A DNA stretch of 64,000 bases from CAXGTL01 sp964645705 (GTDB lineage: Archaea; Nanobdellota; Nanobdellia; Woesearchaeales; CAXGTL01). The notes beneath the pieces were generated by a model that did not search any database, was not told where the DNA came from, and saw only the letters and a program-made list of their open reading frames with translations. The position numbers and the translations under genes are program-made. The stretch covers positions 211,015 through 275,014 of the forward strand of contig CAZYAB010000001.1 of the NCBI GenBank assembly GCA_964645705.1. The letters are read 5' to 3'. Below are positions 46,410-54,246 of this stretch, piece by piece (within the stretch, counting starts at the first letter, position 1; the number at the start of each line of letters is the position of its first letter).

Positions 46410-46642
46410 TCTATCTTCAACAATTCCTTCAACTTATTAACATCAAAACCAACAATGATTTCTCCATCAATATCAATAACAGGTACGCCCATTTGTTTTG
46501 ATTTATCAATCATTTCTTTAGCTTTTTCTTTATCATCACCAACGTCAATGTATTCAAATTCTACATTCTTTTCTTTTAAAAAATCCTTTACTTTGTCACA
46601 CCACGGACATGCTGCAGTTCCATAAACAATAATTTTTGTCAT
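46406..46642 (-). CDS. glutaredoxin-like protein
   Basis: A 78-residue thioredoxin-fold protein with active site Cys12-Pro-Trp-Cys15 (GTAACPWCDKVKDFL), a cis-Pro motif (GVPVIDIDG) and the usual strand/helix order, so it reduces disulfides or glutathione-like adducts in the cytoplasm. The start is taken at the ATG at 46642, seven bases after GGAGGT; the frame stays open upstream into the tRNA gene, but that part is not coding. It lies 29 bp downstream of a tRNA-Asn gene and may share its transcript. The thioredoxin reductase encoded elsewhere in the window is a possible electron donor. Confidence 0.88.
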   Translation of the reverse strand: MTKIIVYGTAACPWCDKVKDFLKEKNVEFEYIDVGDDKEKAKEMIDKSKQMGVPVIDIDGEIIVGFDVNKLKELLKIE

Positions 46643-46685
46643 CTTCATAACCTCCATAAATAAAAAAGAAACGCCCCCGGCAGGA

Positions 46686-46731
46686 TTTTCAATGCTCCTA
46701 GCGTTGAAAGCATCGAACGCCAGTGAGTTTG
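46686..46731 (-). other. 46-nt intron in the T-loop of tRNA-Asn
   Basis: The T-loop sequence TTCAA pairs with TTGAA inside the intron, followed by the 3-nt bulge AAT before the T-stem, as expected for a splicing-endonuclease site. The intron interior forms a hairpin with stem TGGCGTT/AACGCTA. Position 59/60 is a non-canonical intron site. Confidence 0.75.
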
Positions 46732-46753
46732 TTTGAACCTGCGACCGCACGGT

Positions 46754-46766
46754 AGCTGCATATTTT
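46754..46766 (-). other. 13-nt intron in tRNA-Asn, position 37/38
   Basis: AAAATATGCAGCT sits at the canonical archaeal intron site. Anticodon-loop bases 32-35 (CTGT) pair with GCAG in the intron, leaving the 3-nt bulge CTA at the 3' splice site, which fits bulge-helix-bulge processing. The 5' side lacks a closing inner helix, so the motif is the relaxed bulge-helix-loop form. Confidence 0.75.
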
Positions 46767-46837
46767 TAACAGCCGTGTGCTCAAACCGCTAAGCTACAGG
46801 GGCATTAGTATAAAGAAAATATTTAGTATTTATAAAG

Positions 46838-48589
46838 CTATTCCATATAATGAAATATTCCAAGTTCTTCCATCTGTTCATCAGATATCTTTGATGGAGA
46901 TGCATCCATTGGACACTGCGCATTTTTATTCTTAGGAAATGCAATAACATCTCTTATATCAGTTGAACCACAGATTAAAGAAATTATTCTATCGAAGCCT
47001 AATCCAACACCACCGTGTGGAGGAGCTCCATACTTGAATGCATCTAATAAGAATCCAAATTTAATCTGAGCAGTTTCTTGTGACAAACCAATTGCTTTAA
47101 ACACTTTTTCTTGAATATCTGGTCTATTGATCCTGATTGAGCCAGAACATAGTTCCCATCCATTTAAAGTAAGATCATATTGTTCACAATAAACTTTTTC
47201 AAATTCTTTTGTTTCTAAGAATTTGATGTGTTCCTTTCTAGGCATGCAGAATGGATGATGGGCAGGCTCCCATATTTTCATCTCGTCATTATATTCAAAC
47301 AATGGAAAATCAATTACCCATGAAAATGCCCATTTATTTTTTGGTATTAAATCAAGATCTTTTGCAGCTTTTAATCTTGCTTGTCCTAATGATTCACAAG
47401 CAACTTTTAATTTGTCAGCAACCATTAATATCAGGTCACCTTGCTTAGCCTTTAATTCCTTTTCGATAGAAATAATTTCTTCTTCAGAAAAGAATTTAAC
47501 AGCGTTCCCTTCTAAACCTTTCTCAGTTTTTTTAATATCAATTAAACCTTTTGCATGGTGTATTTTTACAAGATCTTCATATTTCTTTATTTCTTTTTTA
47601 GAAAACTCTGCACCTTTAGGTAGAACTAAAGCTTTTATTACACCGCCTTTACCTATAACACTTTGAAAAACACTAAAATTAGTATTTTTAAATATTTTAG
47701 TAACATCTTGCAATTCCATTTTAAATCTAAGATCTGGTTTATCACTACCATACTTATTCATAGCATCTGCATGACTAATAATTTTAAAAGGAATTTTGAT
47801 GTCTACATCAATTGTTTCTTTCCATATTGCTTTCATCACACCTTCTACTATTCTAAATACGTCTTCTTTTTCAACAAAACTCATCTCAAGATCAATCTGC
47901 ATATGTTCTGGCTGCCTATCAGCTCTTAGATCTTCATCTCTTAAACAAACAGCAAACTGAAAATATCTGTCAAACCCAGCAACCATTAAAATTTGTTTAT
48001 ATAATTGTGGCGACTGTGGTAATGCATAGAACTTTCCTTTGTTCATTCTGCTCGGCACAACATAATCTCTTGCACCTTCGGGTGTTGACTTTACAAGCAT
48101 CGGTGTTGTTATATGATAAAAATTTTGTGAATCAAGATAATTCATTGCGGCTTTCATTGCTTTATGCCTTATCTTGAAAAAATGTTGGTTTTTATGTTGT
48201 CTTAAATCAAGATATCTATACTTTAACTTAGTTTCTTCAGTGGACTGAATTTTTCCTGAGATGTCTAGTGGTAATGGATCTGATTCATTTAATATTTCTA
48301 CAGACTTAGCACTCAATTCTACTTCGCCTGTAGACATTTCTTTATTAATCAATTTTGCAGGTCTTAGTTGAACTTTTCCTGTGACTTTAATTACAAATTC
48401 GTTTTTAATAGCTTTTACAGAATCAGCCAAATCTTCATTAAATACAACTTGTGTAATGCCGTACCTGTCTCTTAGGTTTATAAAATTAATTTTACCATGC
48501 GTTCTAATAGAATCAACCCAACCTGATAACACAATTTCTTTATCTTTATACTTTTTATTAAGTTCTCCGCACGTATGTGTTCTTAGCAT
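46838..48589 (-). CDS. aspS: aspartyl-tRNA synthetase, bacterial-type
   Basis: A 583-residue class IIb synthetase that charges tRNA-Asp. N-terminal OB-fold (residues ~15-105, VLSGWVDSIRTHG), class II motif 2 (FQFAVCLRDEDLRADRQPEH), a ~130-residue insertion domain of the type found only in bacterial AspRS (about residues 285-415), and motif 3 (GGVGLGFDRIISLICG) followed by IRDVIAFPKN. Archaeal AspRS are about 430 residues and lack the insertion, so this is a bacterial-type gene, probably acquired. With AsnRS also present, its tRNA-Asn charging ability may not be needed. Start at 48589 is supported by GGTGGG six bases upstream. Confidence 0.93.
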   Translation of the reverse strand: MLRTHTCGELNKKYKDKEIVLSGWVDSIRTHGKINFINLRDRYGITQVVFNEDLADSVKAIKNEFVIKVTGKVQLRPAKLINKEMSTGEVELSAKSVEILNESDPLPLDISGKIQSTEETKLKYRYLDLRQHKNQHFFKIRHKAMKAAMNYLDSQNFYHITTPMLVKSTPEGARDYVVPSRMNKGKFYALPQSPQLYKQILMVAGFDRYFQFAVCLRDEDLRADRQPEHMQIDLEMSFVEKEDVFRIVEGVMKAIWKETIDVDIKIPFKIISHADAMNKYGSDKPDLRFKMELQDVTKIFKNTNFSVFQSVIGKGGVIKALVLPKGAEFSKKEIKKYEDLVKIHHAKGLIDIKKTEKGLEGNAVKFFSEEEIISIEKELKAKQGDLILMVADKLKVACESLGQARLKAAKDLDLIPKNKWAFSWVIDFPLFEYNDEMKIWEPAHHPFCMPRKEHIKFLETKEFEKVYCEQYDLTLNGWELCSGSIRINRPDIQEKVFKAIGLSQETAQIKFGFLLDAFKYGAPPHGGVGLGFDRIISLICGSTDIRDVIAFPKNKNAQCPMDASPSKISDEQMEELGIFHYME

Positions 48590-48640
48590 ATAATCCCACC
48601 TATGATATGGTTTAGTATAAGGTATTTATATATCTTTTTA

Positions 48641-49918
48641 TTAGTTTCTACCAAATAACCAATACAGAACTAGTCCGACTAGTATAACAACACACCCATA
48701 TAGAATCTCTTTAATTGGTAAGCTGTAGATCATAAAACCACAGAAAAGAATACCCAACAAAGGAATAACAGGAAACTTACCTATATTAACCCACACCCTA
48801 TATTCTCTTTTTTGTTTAGGTGAACTAAAACGCAGTATTATCACAGCTAGGTTAATCATTATAAAAGTCACGAATACCAAGAAATTAGTTGTATTTGCAA
48901 CAAATTCTATTTTACCAAGAAGTAAAGCTAATACAGAAACAATTGTCACAACAACAATTGCCATATAAGGTGTTCTTGTCTTCTTATGAACTTTGGAAAA
49001 TATTCTCGGTAAGAGGTTTTCACATGAAAATCCATACACAGCTCTTGAAGCAGCAATCAATAACATCAATAAAGTACTTCCTGTTGCACACAGTGCAATA
49101 AATATCATTAACAAAGAAACATTAGTGCCAAACACAGTGTTAGCAACATCTGCTAATGGTGCATCAGAACTTCCTAAAGCTTGGTAACCAAGTACACCGA
49201 CAGCTGAAACAGCAACTAATGTGTATAAAATTGCACAGATTAAAATGGCTAGAATTAAAGCTCTAGGAATAGTCTTTCTAGGATTCTTAGTTTCTTCTGA
49301 CAATTTAACCAAATCTTCAAAACCTAAGAATGCAAAAAATATCAATGCAGCTGCTGAGAACACGCCTGTCCAGCCATTAGGCATTGTAAAATAATCAACA
49401 TTTCCAAAATATTTTGAACCAATAAAAACAATTATCAAAAGACCAATTATAGAAATAACAGAGAACCAGATAGTTATTTTGGATGAAACTTCAATTTTTC
49501 TAAATGCAATATAGCCAAATATAATCAAACCAATTGCAGCTAAAACAATAACATTCAAAGGAATTAATTTTGCTAAATAACCACCAAAACCTAGTGCAAC
49601 AGCAGACGCTGCAATTATTGTGCCAATTAATATCATAAATGCAACAACATATGCAATCATCTTACCTAATGGCTTTTTACAATAAATATATTCAGCACTA
49701 TCTTTAGGATACATTGAAGAAAGTTCAGCATAACTTAGTGCTGTAAACATTGCAACTATTGATGATAATAAGAATGATATCCATACTGCATTACCAGCAG
49801 TACCAGCTGCTTTACCTACCAATGCATAGATTCCTGCGCCGACTATTACTCCGACACCTATGAGTGTGCACTGCCATAGGTTGAGTTCTCTTTTTAGTTT
49901 GAGTTTTTTCCTAGCCAT
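48641..49918 (-). CDS. APC-family amino acid permease
   Basis: A 425-residue transporter with about twelve membrane helices. The first helix has the unwound Gly-rich motif typical of the amino acid-polyamine-organocation family (GVGVIVGAGIYALVG), and FFAFLGFEDLVKLSEETKNPRKTIPRA is the family loop after helix 6. It probably imports amino acids with protons or sodium; substrate cannot be read from the sequence. Its start overlaps the end of the small upstream gene by 8 bp, so translation is probably coupled. It fits an organism that depends on outside sources of amino acids, an inference from general DPANN biology. Confidence 0.9.
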   Translation of the reverse strand: MARKKLKLKRELNLWQCTLIGVGVIVGAGIYALVGKAAGTAGNAVWISFLLSSIVAMFTALSYAELSSMYPKDSAEYIYCKKPLGKMIAYVVAFMILIGTIIAASAVALGFGGYLAKLIPLNVIVLAAIGLIIFGYIAFRKIEVSSKITIWFSVISIIGLLIIVFIGSKYFGNVDYFTMPNGWTGVFSAAALIFFAFLGFEDLVKLSEETKNPRKTIPRALILAILICAILYTLVAVSAVGVLGYQALGSSDAPLADVANTVFGTNVSLLMIFIALCATGSTLLMLLIAASRAVYGFSCENLLPRIFSKVHKKTRTPYMAIVVVTIVSVLALLLGKIEFVANTTNFLVFVTFIMINLAVIILRFSSPKQKREYRVWVNIGKFPVIPLLGILFCGFMIYSLPIKEILYGCVVILVGLVLYWLFGRN

Positions 49919-50165
49919 ATCTATTCCTCACCCACCATCTTTTAACAAAAGGTAATGTCAATGTTGACAATAAAAAACCTAAAGTAGGCACTAATGCATT
50001 TAACCAATAATTAGGCGACTCAATAATATAAAGAAAAACAACAACAATAACATATGTCATTGCTGCAATTATCATTTTCCTGAATAAAGAAGTTTCCCAA
50101 GCTTTGTCAGCTTCTACTTTCTTATTCCTCTTTTTGATGAGATTTACCTCTTTTTGTAATGACAT
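49911..50165 (-). CDS. small membrane protein upstream of the amino acid permease
   Basis: An 84-residue protein with a charged N-terminus (MSLQKEVNLIKKRNKKVEADKAWE), two membrane helices (about 30-48 and 55-75) and a basic C-terminus. Small proteins beginning this way and containing NALVPTLGFLLSTLTLPFVK are familiar as conserved hypotheticals in archaea and bacteria, but no function is known to me. A TATA box centred 27.5 nt before its ATG (50190-50195) predicts a leaderless transcript. It overlaps the permease start by 8 bp, so a partner or coupling role with the permease is possible. Confidence 0.7.
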   Translation of the reverse strand: MSLQKEVNLIKKRNKKVEADKAWETSLFRKMIIAAMTYVIVVVFLYIIESPNYWLNALVPTLGFLLSTLTLPFVKRWWVRNRYG

Positions 50166-50200
50166 GATGTTGTTAATGTAGAACTAGAATATAAATGTTT

Positions 50201-50779
50201 TCATTTCTTCCTAACCTTAATCTCAAAACACAAATTCTCCAACTTATGCAAATCATGTTTAATAGAATCATACTTCCTACGAATCTCAGAATTCCTAAAA
50301 TCAAACTTAATAAGTTCGCCATAGATTTGTTCAACAACTTCTTTCATCTTAAGCGCAACTTTAGTTTTTCCTTTTGTAGCAGAATTAATTGCAACCCTGA
50401 CTAATTCACCTGTCAAATCACAAACACCTAATAAATAATAATTAGTCTCAACACCAAGATCCTTCCTAGTCAATATAGAACCTTTTTCCATAAAATAATA
50501 AAACAATACAGCTTCAACATATTCTTGTATTGCAACCTTATAACTTCCTTCATAATAAAGTTTAGCATGATTCTTGATAAACTTATTCAACTGATTAACA
50601 GCTTTCTTAATCTCATCAACTCCTTTTTTAGCTGATTTCATGTCTTCTCTATGAACACAATAAATTATTCTTTTACTTAGTCTAATTACATCTCTAGATT
50701 TCTTGATAAGCAATTCTCTTTCAGCATCATAAGTATCTATTTCTTTCTTCATGTTATTGAAGTCTTTTGTGTTTATCAT
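50201..50779 (-). CDS. translin-family protein
   Basis: A 192-residue all-helical protein resembling archaeal translin homologues. Segments such as YDAERELLIKKSRDVIRLSKR, YVEAVLFYYFMEKG and GVCDLTGELVRVAINSATKG match the family core. Translin/TRAX complexes bind single-stranded nucleic acid, and TRAX-like members cleave RNA. The candidate acidic catalytic positions here (EYVEAV, DLTGEL) suggest the nuclease-like type, but this is inference. Its ATG overlaps the stop of the preceding 241-residue protein (ATGA), so the two are translationally coupled and probably work together. Confidence 0.82.
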   Translation of the reverse strand: MINTKDFNNMKKEIDTYDAERELLIKKSRDVIRLSKRIIYCVHREDMKSAKKGVDEIKKAVNQLNKFIKNHAKLYYEGSYKVAIQEYVEAVLFYYFMEKGSILTRKDLGVETNYYLLGVCDLTGELVRVAINSATKGKTKVALKMKEVVEQIYGELIKFDFRNSEIRRKYDSIKHDLHKLENLCFEIKVRKK

Positions 50780-51501
50780 TTTTTATTAACCTCATTTAGT
50801 TTATTTCTTAATTTATCATATGCCCAGTAAAGTGTAAATAATCTAAAATGTAATTCAAATGATTCTAAATTTTCTGCATATAAATCTGCTCTGTAAATGG
50901 TTTTTCCTTTTTCAGATGGATAAGTACTTGTTCTTTTTTCATCCCATAAACTTATATTTTGTGGAGGAATAATTATTGCACCTTTTTCTATTCTAGATGG
51001 TAATTTAATTATCTTAATATGTTCTTGATGTTCTTTTGATAATTCTTCTAATTTTGTTAAATTACCATAATCATCAGCATGATCAACATAAAAAATAATA
51101 GGTGGAACTTCAGATAAAAATGTATAATTACAAGATAAACATTGATTTTTTCTAACAAACATACCATTTATTATTGCTTCAAATGTTTCTTTTCTTTCCA
51201 TAAATTTATGATCATAACCCCAAAATAATAAATGTGCTGAATGTTCATCTGGTCCTTGTGCTCGCACTAATCCACATGATAAAGAAATATATTCTGTTAG
51301 TTTTGCAAAATATTGTTCTTCAGATATTGGTTCATGTTGATCTGCTACAGAAAGATGATCTATACGGTTATGTATTTTATCTATTTCTTCATATGCTTTT
51401 TTAATATTTTTTTCTATTCCATTGACAGCTCTATTTACAGCTCTCTTCCGCATCCATGATACAAAACTTGAAAAAAGTGTTTCTTTTTCTGTTTCTTGCA
51501 T
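50776..51501 (-). CDS. hypothetical protein coupled to translin-family gene
   Basis: A 241-residue soluble protein, family not recognised. It begins with a helical, coiled-coil-like segment (residues ~10-55), followed by a mixed alpha/beta part with CGLVRAQGPDEHSAHLLFWGYDHKF and a CLSCNYTF pair. The strands IIFYVDHADDY and IKIIKLP with RIEKGAIIIPP could form a Rossmann-like sheet, which is speculative. Its stop overlaps the translin-like start, and it is divergent from the P-loop gene. A TATA box at 51525-51532 centred 27.5 nt before its ATG predicts a leaderless mRNA. The coupling suggests a nucleic-acid-related role. Confidence 0.72.
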   Translation of the reverse strand: MQETEKETLFSSFVSWMRKRAVNRAVNGIEKNIKKAYEEIDKIHNRIDHLSVADQHEPISEEQYFAKLTEYISLSCGLVRAQGPDEHSAHLLFWGYDHKFMERKETFEAIINGMFVRKNQCLSCNYTFLSEVPPIIFYVDHADDYGNLTKLEELSKEHQEHIKIIKLPSRIEKGAIIIPPQNISLWDEKRTSTYPSEKGKTIYRADLYAENLESFELHFRLFTLYWAYDKLRNKLNEVNKK

Positions 51502-51524
51502 GTATTCACAGTAATACTTAAGAA

Positions 51525-51553
51525 TATATAAACCTTACCACAAGATATATAAA
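51525..51553. promoter_or_regulatory. divergent pair of TATA boxes
   Basis: TATATAAA at 51525-51532 (used on the minus strand as TTTATATA) lies 27.5 nt before the 51501 start. TATATAAA at 51546-51553 lies 26.5 nt before the plus-strand ATG at 51576. Both genes are predicted leaderless. Confidence 0.55.
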
Positions 51554-51575
51554 TATAAAAACAAACAAAAACAAC

Positions 51576-52073
51576 ATGCCAAACCTATATTTCATAACAG
51601 GTGCCTGCGGATCAGGCAAATCAGCAATAATACCTTATCTAAAAAAAGCACTAAAAAACATTGACATACATGATTTTGATGAAAAAGGTGTTCCACCTAA
51701 TCCAAAGATCAAGTGGAGACTTGATACAACAGATTATTGGCTAAAAATAGCAAAAAAAAATGCAAAAAACAACAAATCAACAATCATATGTGGTCTAACA
51801 ATGCCTCAGGAAGTTGAAAAATCAAAATATTCTAAATCAGCTCCACCAATCCATTATTGTCTATTAGACATATCAATCTACTTAAGAAGAAAAAGACTAA
51901 GACAAAGAAAAGAAAGAATACAAGAATTGGAAAAGTTTACAGGTTATGTCTTAGGTCTAAGAAAATGGGTAAGAAAAACTAAATTTAAACATAAGATAAT
52001 CAATACAAATAAAATGACACTAGAACAAAAGGCTGATGAAGCTATTGATTGGATAAAGAAAAATGAAAAATAA
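51576..52073 (+). CDS. P-loop nucleotide kinase-like protein
   Basis: A 165-residue protein with a Walker A motif at its N-terminus (ITGACGSGKSAI), DIHDFDEKG shortly after, and a basic lid-like region (RRKRLRQRKERIQEL) followed by TGYVLGLRKW. The size and layout resemble small kinases of the adenylate/cytidylate kinase or shikimate-kinase type, or AAA-type nucleoside kinases. No specific substrate motif is recognised. It overlaps the start of the downstream methyltransferase by 11 bp, so the two are probably translated together. Possible role is nucleotide or small-molecule phosphorylation. Confidence 0.75.
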   Translation: MPNLYFITGACGSGKSAIIPYLKKALKNIDIHDFDEKGVPPNPKIKWRLDTTDYWLKIAKKNAKNNKSTIICGLTMPQEVEKSKYSKSAPPIHYCLLDISIYLRRKRLRQRKERIQELEKFTGYVLGLRKWVRKTKFKHKIINTNKMTLEQKADEAIDWIKKNEK

Positions 52074-52791
52074 ACAAAAAACATTTGCACAACTCTATGA
52101 CACATTCAATAGTGCAAAAAACTATAAAAAAGAAACAAATTTTCTAAAAAAATTCATTAAAAAGAATTTCAAACACAAAATAACAATGCTAGACATAGGT
52201 TGTGGCACAGCATCTCACATAAAACTTCTAAAAAACCAAAACATATCAATTACTGGTATTGACCTAAACCCATACATGATAAAAATAGCAAAAAAAAAGA
52301 ATCCAAAAGTAAAATTCAAAACAGCAAACATGAAAACATTCAAACTAAAAAAACAATTCCACCTAATAACAGCTTTATTCAATGTCTTTGGTTACAATTT
52401 AACAAAAAAAGACCTTAAAAAAACTATAAAGAATGCATATAACCACTTAAAAAAAGAAGGATACTTAATCTTTGACATTGGTTTTTGTTCTTTAAAAGAC
52501 AAATATCCAGGAAAATCAACACCAACACAAATCGACAAATTCAAAAAACACAATTTAACAAGAATATATAACACAGAAAAACATAAAAACATCATACATT
52601 TTAATTACACAATAACAACAAATAAAGAATGTATAAAAGGAACTCACAAAACAGGATTCTTCAAGATATCAAAAATAAAGAAAATATTAAAACAAATAGG
52701 TTTTGATGTAAAAGTGTTAGATACCAAAACATTTAAAAAGTTTAATAACAAATCATTAACACCAATATTCATATGTAACAAAAAGAGGTGA
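52063..52791 (+). CDS. class I SAM-dependent methyltransferase
   Basis: A 242-residue Rossmann-fold methyltransferase. Motif I is LDIGCGTASHIKLL (residues ~45-58), motif II ITGIDLNPYMIKIAKK, and TANMKTF marks the adenine-contact strand. The next part, LITALFNVFGYN, fits the motif IV position. The C-terminal half is typical of small-molecule methyltransferases (YLIFDIGFCSLKD). The substrate is unknown. It overlaps the preceding kinase-like gene by 11 bp and ends 4 bp before a small membrane protein gene, forming a three-gene run on the plus strand. Confidence 0.85.
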   Translation: MKNKQKTFAQLYDTFNSAKNYKKETNFLKKFIKKNFKHKITMLDIGCGTASHIKLLKNQNISITGIDLNPYMIKIAKKKNPKVKFKTANMKTFKLKKQFHLITALFNVFGYNLTKKDLKKTIKNAYNHLKKEGYLIFDIGFCSLKDKYPGKSTPTQIDKFKKHNLTRIYNTEKHKNIIHFNYTITTNKECIKGTHKTGFFKISKIKKILKQIGFDVKVLDTKTFKKFNNKSLTPIFICNKKR

Positions 52792-52795
52792 AATT

Positions 52796-53059
52796 ATGGC
52801 AAAAAAACAAAAACCAATGTTAGACCCAGTTAAGTTTGGCTTAGCAGCAGGTATTCTATGGGGTGTTATAATGTTATTAATGACATTAATAGCATCAGGC
52901 ACAGGTTATGGAACAGAATTACTAAATTTGATTGCAACAATCTATCCAGGTTATGCAATAACATTTGGCGGAGCAATCATAGGACTTATATATGGATTCT
53001 TAGACGGTTTTATAGGAATGTGGTTACTTATATGGCTATATAACTGGCTATGTAAGTAA
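52796..53059 (+). CDS. small two- to three-helix membrane protein, holin-like
   Basis: An 87-residue protein with hydrophobic segments around FGLAAGILWGVIMLLMTLIA, YAITFGGAIIGLIYGFLDGF and IGMWLLIWLYNWL. Proteins of this form are common in DPANN genomes and are often labelled bacteriophage holin from weak similarity; no phage genes are near, so that label should not be taken as function. The ATG is well supported by GGTGA four bases upstream. Being 4 bp after the methyltransferase stop, it is likely the last gene of that small operon. Confidence 0.7.
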   Translation: MAKKQKPMLDPVKFGLAAGILWGVIMLLMTLIASGTGYGTELLNLIATIYPGYAITFGGAIIGLIYGFLDGFIGMWLLIWLYNWLCK

Positions 53060-53064
53060 TTTTT

Positions 53065-53532
53065 TTATTTTTTATTTTTTTCAAAATATTCTTCTATACA
53101 TTTATCACATAAATAAGAAATAACATCATCAAGTATATTGTTCATTAAATCAATTTCTTCTTGAGTTGTGAATTCACCATCTACACATTTGAATCTATGA
53201 CTTCTATATTTTTTTATTTTTTTCATTAAATTAGGATCATCAATCATATCATCTCTTATTAAATCACCTAATGTAGTTCTCAAGCCTACTATGTAGTTTG
53301 CTTGACATTTATGACTACATCTTGTTTTGTATGCTTGTGGAGTTCCTGCTGACCCAATTCTTAACTTAGGTAATTCATCAGAATAATTTTCTTTTTTAAA
53401 TACAAACCTTTCAAAGTAATATTCCAAAAGATTATCTTCTATAATAGCTATAAAATATTTTTTATTCCAAATCATTGATTCTTGCACTCTTGTTAATGCA
53501 TCCAATGCTGTTTCTTTACTATATTGTGCCAT
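53065..53532 (-). CDS. hypothetical soluble protein, 155 residues
   Basis: A 155-residue protein without signal peptide or membrane helix. It has an N-terminal helical region (KETALDALTRVQESM), then FERFVFKKENY, a central stretch with Cys residues (KTRCSHKCQANYIVGL) and a C-terminal helix with CDKCIEEYF. The two CxxxC/CxxC-type pairs could together bind a zinc ion. A TATA box (53556-53563) centred 27.5 nt before its ATG predicts a leaderless transcript. It is convergent with the holin-like gene and divergent from the secretion locus. Family not recognised. Confidence 0.65.
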   Translation of the reverse strand: MAQYSKETALDALTRVQESMIWNKKYFIAIIEDNLLEYYFERFVFKKENYSDELPKLRIGSAGTPQAYKTRCSHKCQANYIVGLRTTLGDLIRDDMIDDPNLMKKIKKYRSHRFKCVDGEFTTQEEIDLMNNILDDVISYLCDKCIEEYFEKNKK

Positions 53533-53555
53533 AATGCTTCAGAAATCTTAAATTA

Positions 53556-53563
53556 TATATAAA
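53556..53563 (-). promoter_or_regulatory. TATA box for the gene starting at 53532
   Basis: TTTATATA on the minus strand, centred 27.5 nt before the start codon at 53532. Confidence 0.55.
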
Positions 53564-53638
53564 TATAAACCAAAACATTTTTAAATAGAAACATATATAA
53601 ACTAGTTATATATATAATAATATAAAAAAGGTGATCAA

Positions 53639-54235
53639 TTGGCACAAGAAACAGTATTTGAAGGAATTATAATTTTTCTTGAAGATATAGGAGTATTTAG
53701 AGTTATTTTACCATTTATCTTAGTCTTTACAATAGTCTATGCATTATTAGAAAGAACAAGAGTATTAGGAACAGAAAAAGTAGGCAAAGATAAAATAGAA
53801 TATCCAAGAAAAAATCTAAATGCAATGGTTGCTTTTGTTTCAGCATTCTTAGTAATTGTTTCATCAAAACTAGTTGCTTTGATCAACCAAACAATTGGTC
53901 AGTTTGTTGTAGTAGTTATTATTCTAGTCTTATTCCTTATGCTGGCAGGAACATTTCACGAAGAATCAGACAAAGCATTTTTTATTGAAAAGGGTGGTTG
54001 GAGAACTTTTTTAGTAACAATCAGCTTTATATCAATGGTATTTATATTTTTAGAAGCATTACCTGGTCCAGGCAATGAAAAATCATTCTTAGAATGGTTT
54101 TTTAAATATCTTTCAAGACACTGGAACACTAACTGGGTAGGTGCGATCATATTAATTGTAATGATTATTTTGTTTATGTGGTGGGTTACAAAACCACAAA
54201 AAGAAGAAAAAAAAGAAGAAAAGAAAAAAGATTGA
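53639..54235 (+). CDS. five-helix membrane protein of the secretion locus (paralogue 1)
   Basis: A 198-residue membrane protein with about five helices: VILPFILVFTIVYALLE near residue 20, then AMVAFVSAFLVIVSS, FVVVVIILVLFLMLAG, FLVTISFISMVFIFLEAL and a last helix ending in a Lys/Glu tail. It starts at TTG (53639), four bases after the Shine-Dalgarno GGTGA. It is clearly related to the third protein of the run (FPFILV-VVYALLE, then VVAFV) and more distantly to the second. First gene of a four-gene operon next to a pilus/secretion ATPase and platform protein on the same strand, so membrane assembly or channel roles in that system are likely but unproven. Confidence 0.78.
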   Translation: MAQETVFEGIIIFLEDIGVFRVILPFILVFTIVYALLERTRVLGTEKVGKDKIEYPRKNLNAMVAFVSAFLVIVSSKLVALINQTIGQFVVVVIILVLFLMLAGTFHEESDKAFFIEKGGWRTFLVTISFISMVFIFLEALPGPGNEKSFLEWFFKYLSRHWNTNWVGAIILIVMIILFMWWVTKPQKEEKKEEKKKD

Positions 54236-54246
54236 GGTGAATTATA

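Larger units (their letters stand above)
46672..46803 (-). tRNA. tRNA-Asn(GUU) with two predicted introns
   Basis: Acceptor stem GCCCCTG/CGGGGGC, discriminator G73, D-stem GCTT/GAGC, anticodon stem CACGG/CCGTG with loop CTGTTAA after splicing (anticodon GTT), T-stem GCAGG/CCTGC. A 13-nt intron lies after position 37 (46754-46766), and a 46-nt intron lies in the T-loop between positions 59 and 60 (46686-46731). Removing both restores the T-loop TTCAAAT and gives a mature length of exactly 73 nt without CCA. CCA is not encoded. An oligo-T run follows the 3' end. Confidence 0.88.

Noticed and set aside
46643..46750. N-terminal extension of the glutaredoxin frame
   Set aside because: It runs through the tRNA-Asn gene; a strong ribosome-binding site sits right before the ATG at 46642.
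52796..53059. Holin-like small protein as a sign of a prophage
   Set aside because: No other phage gene is near, and such proteins are common in DPANN genomes outside prophages.
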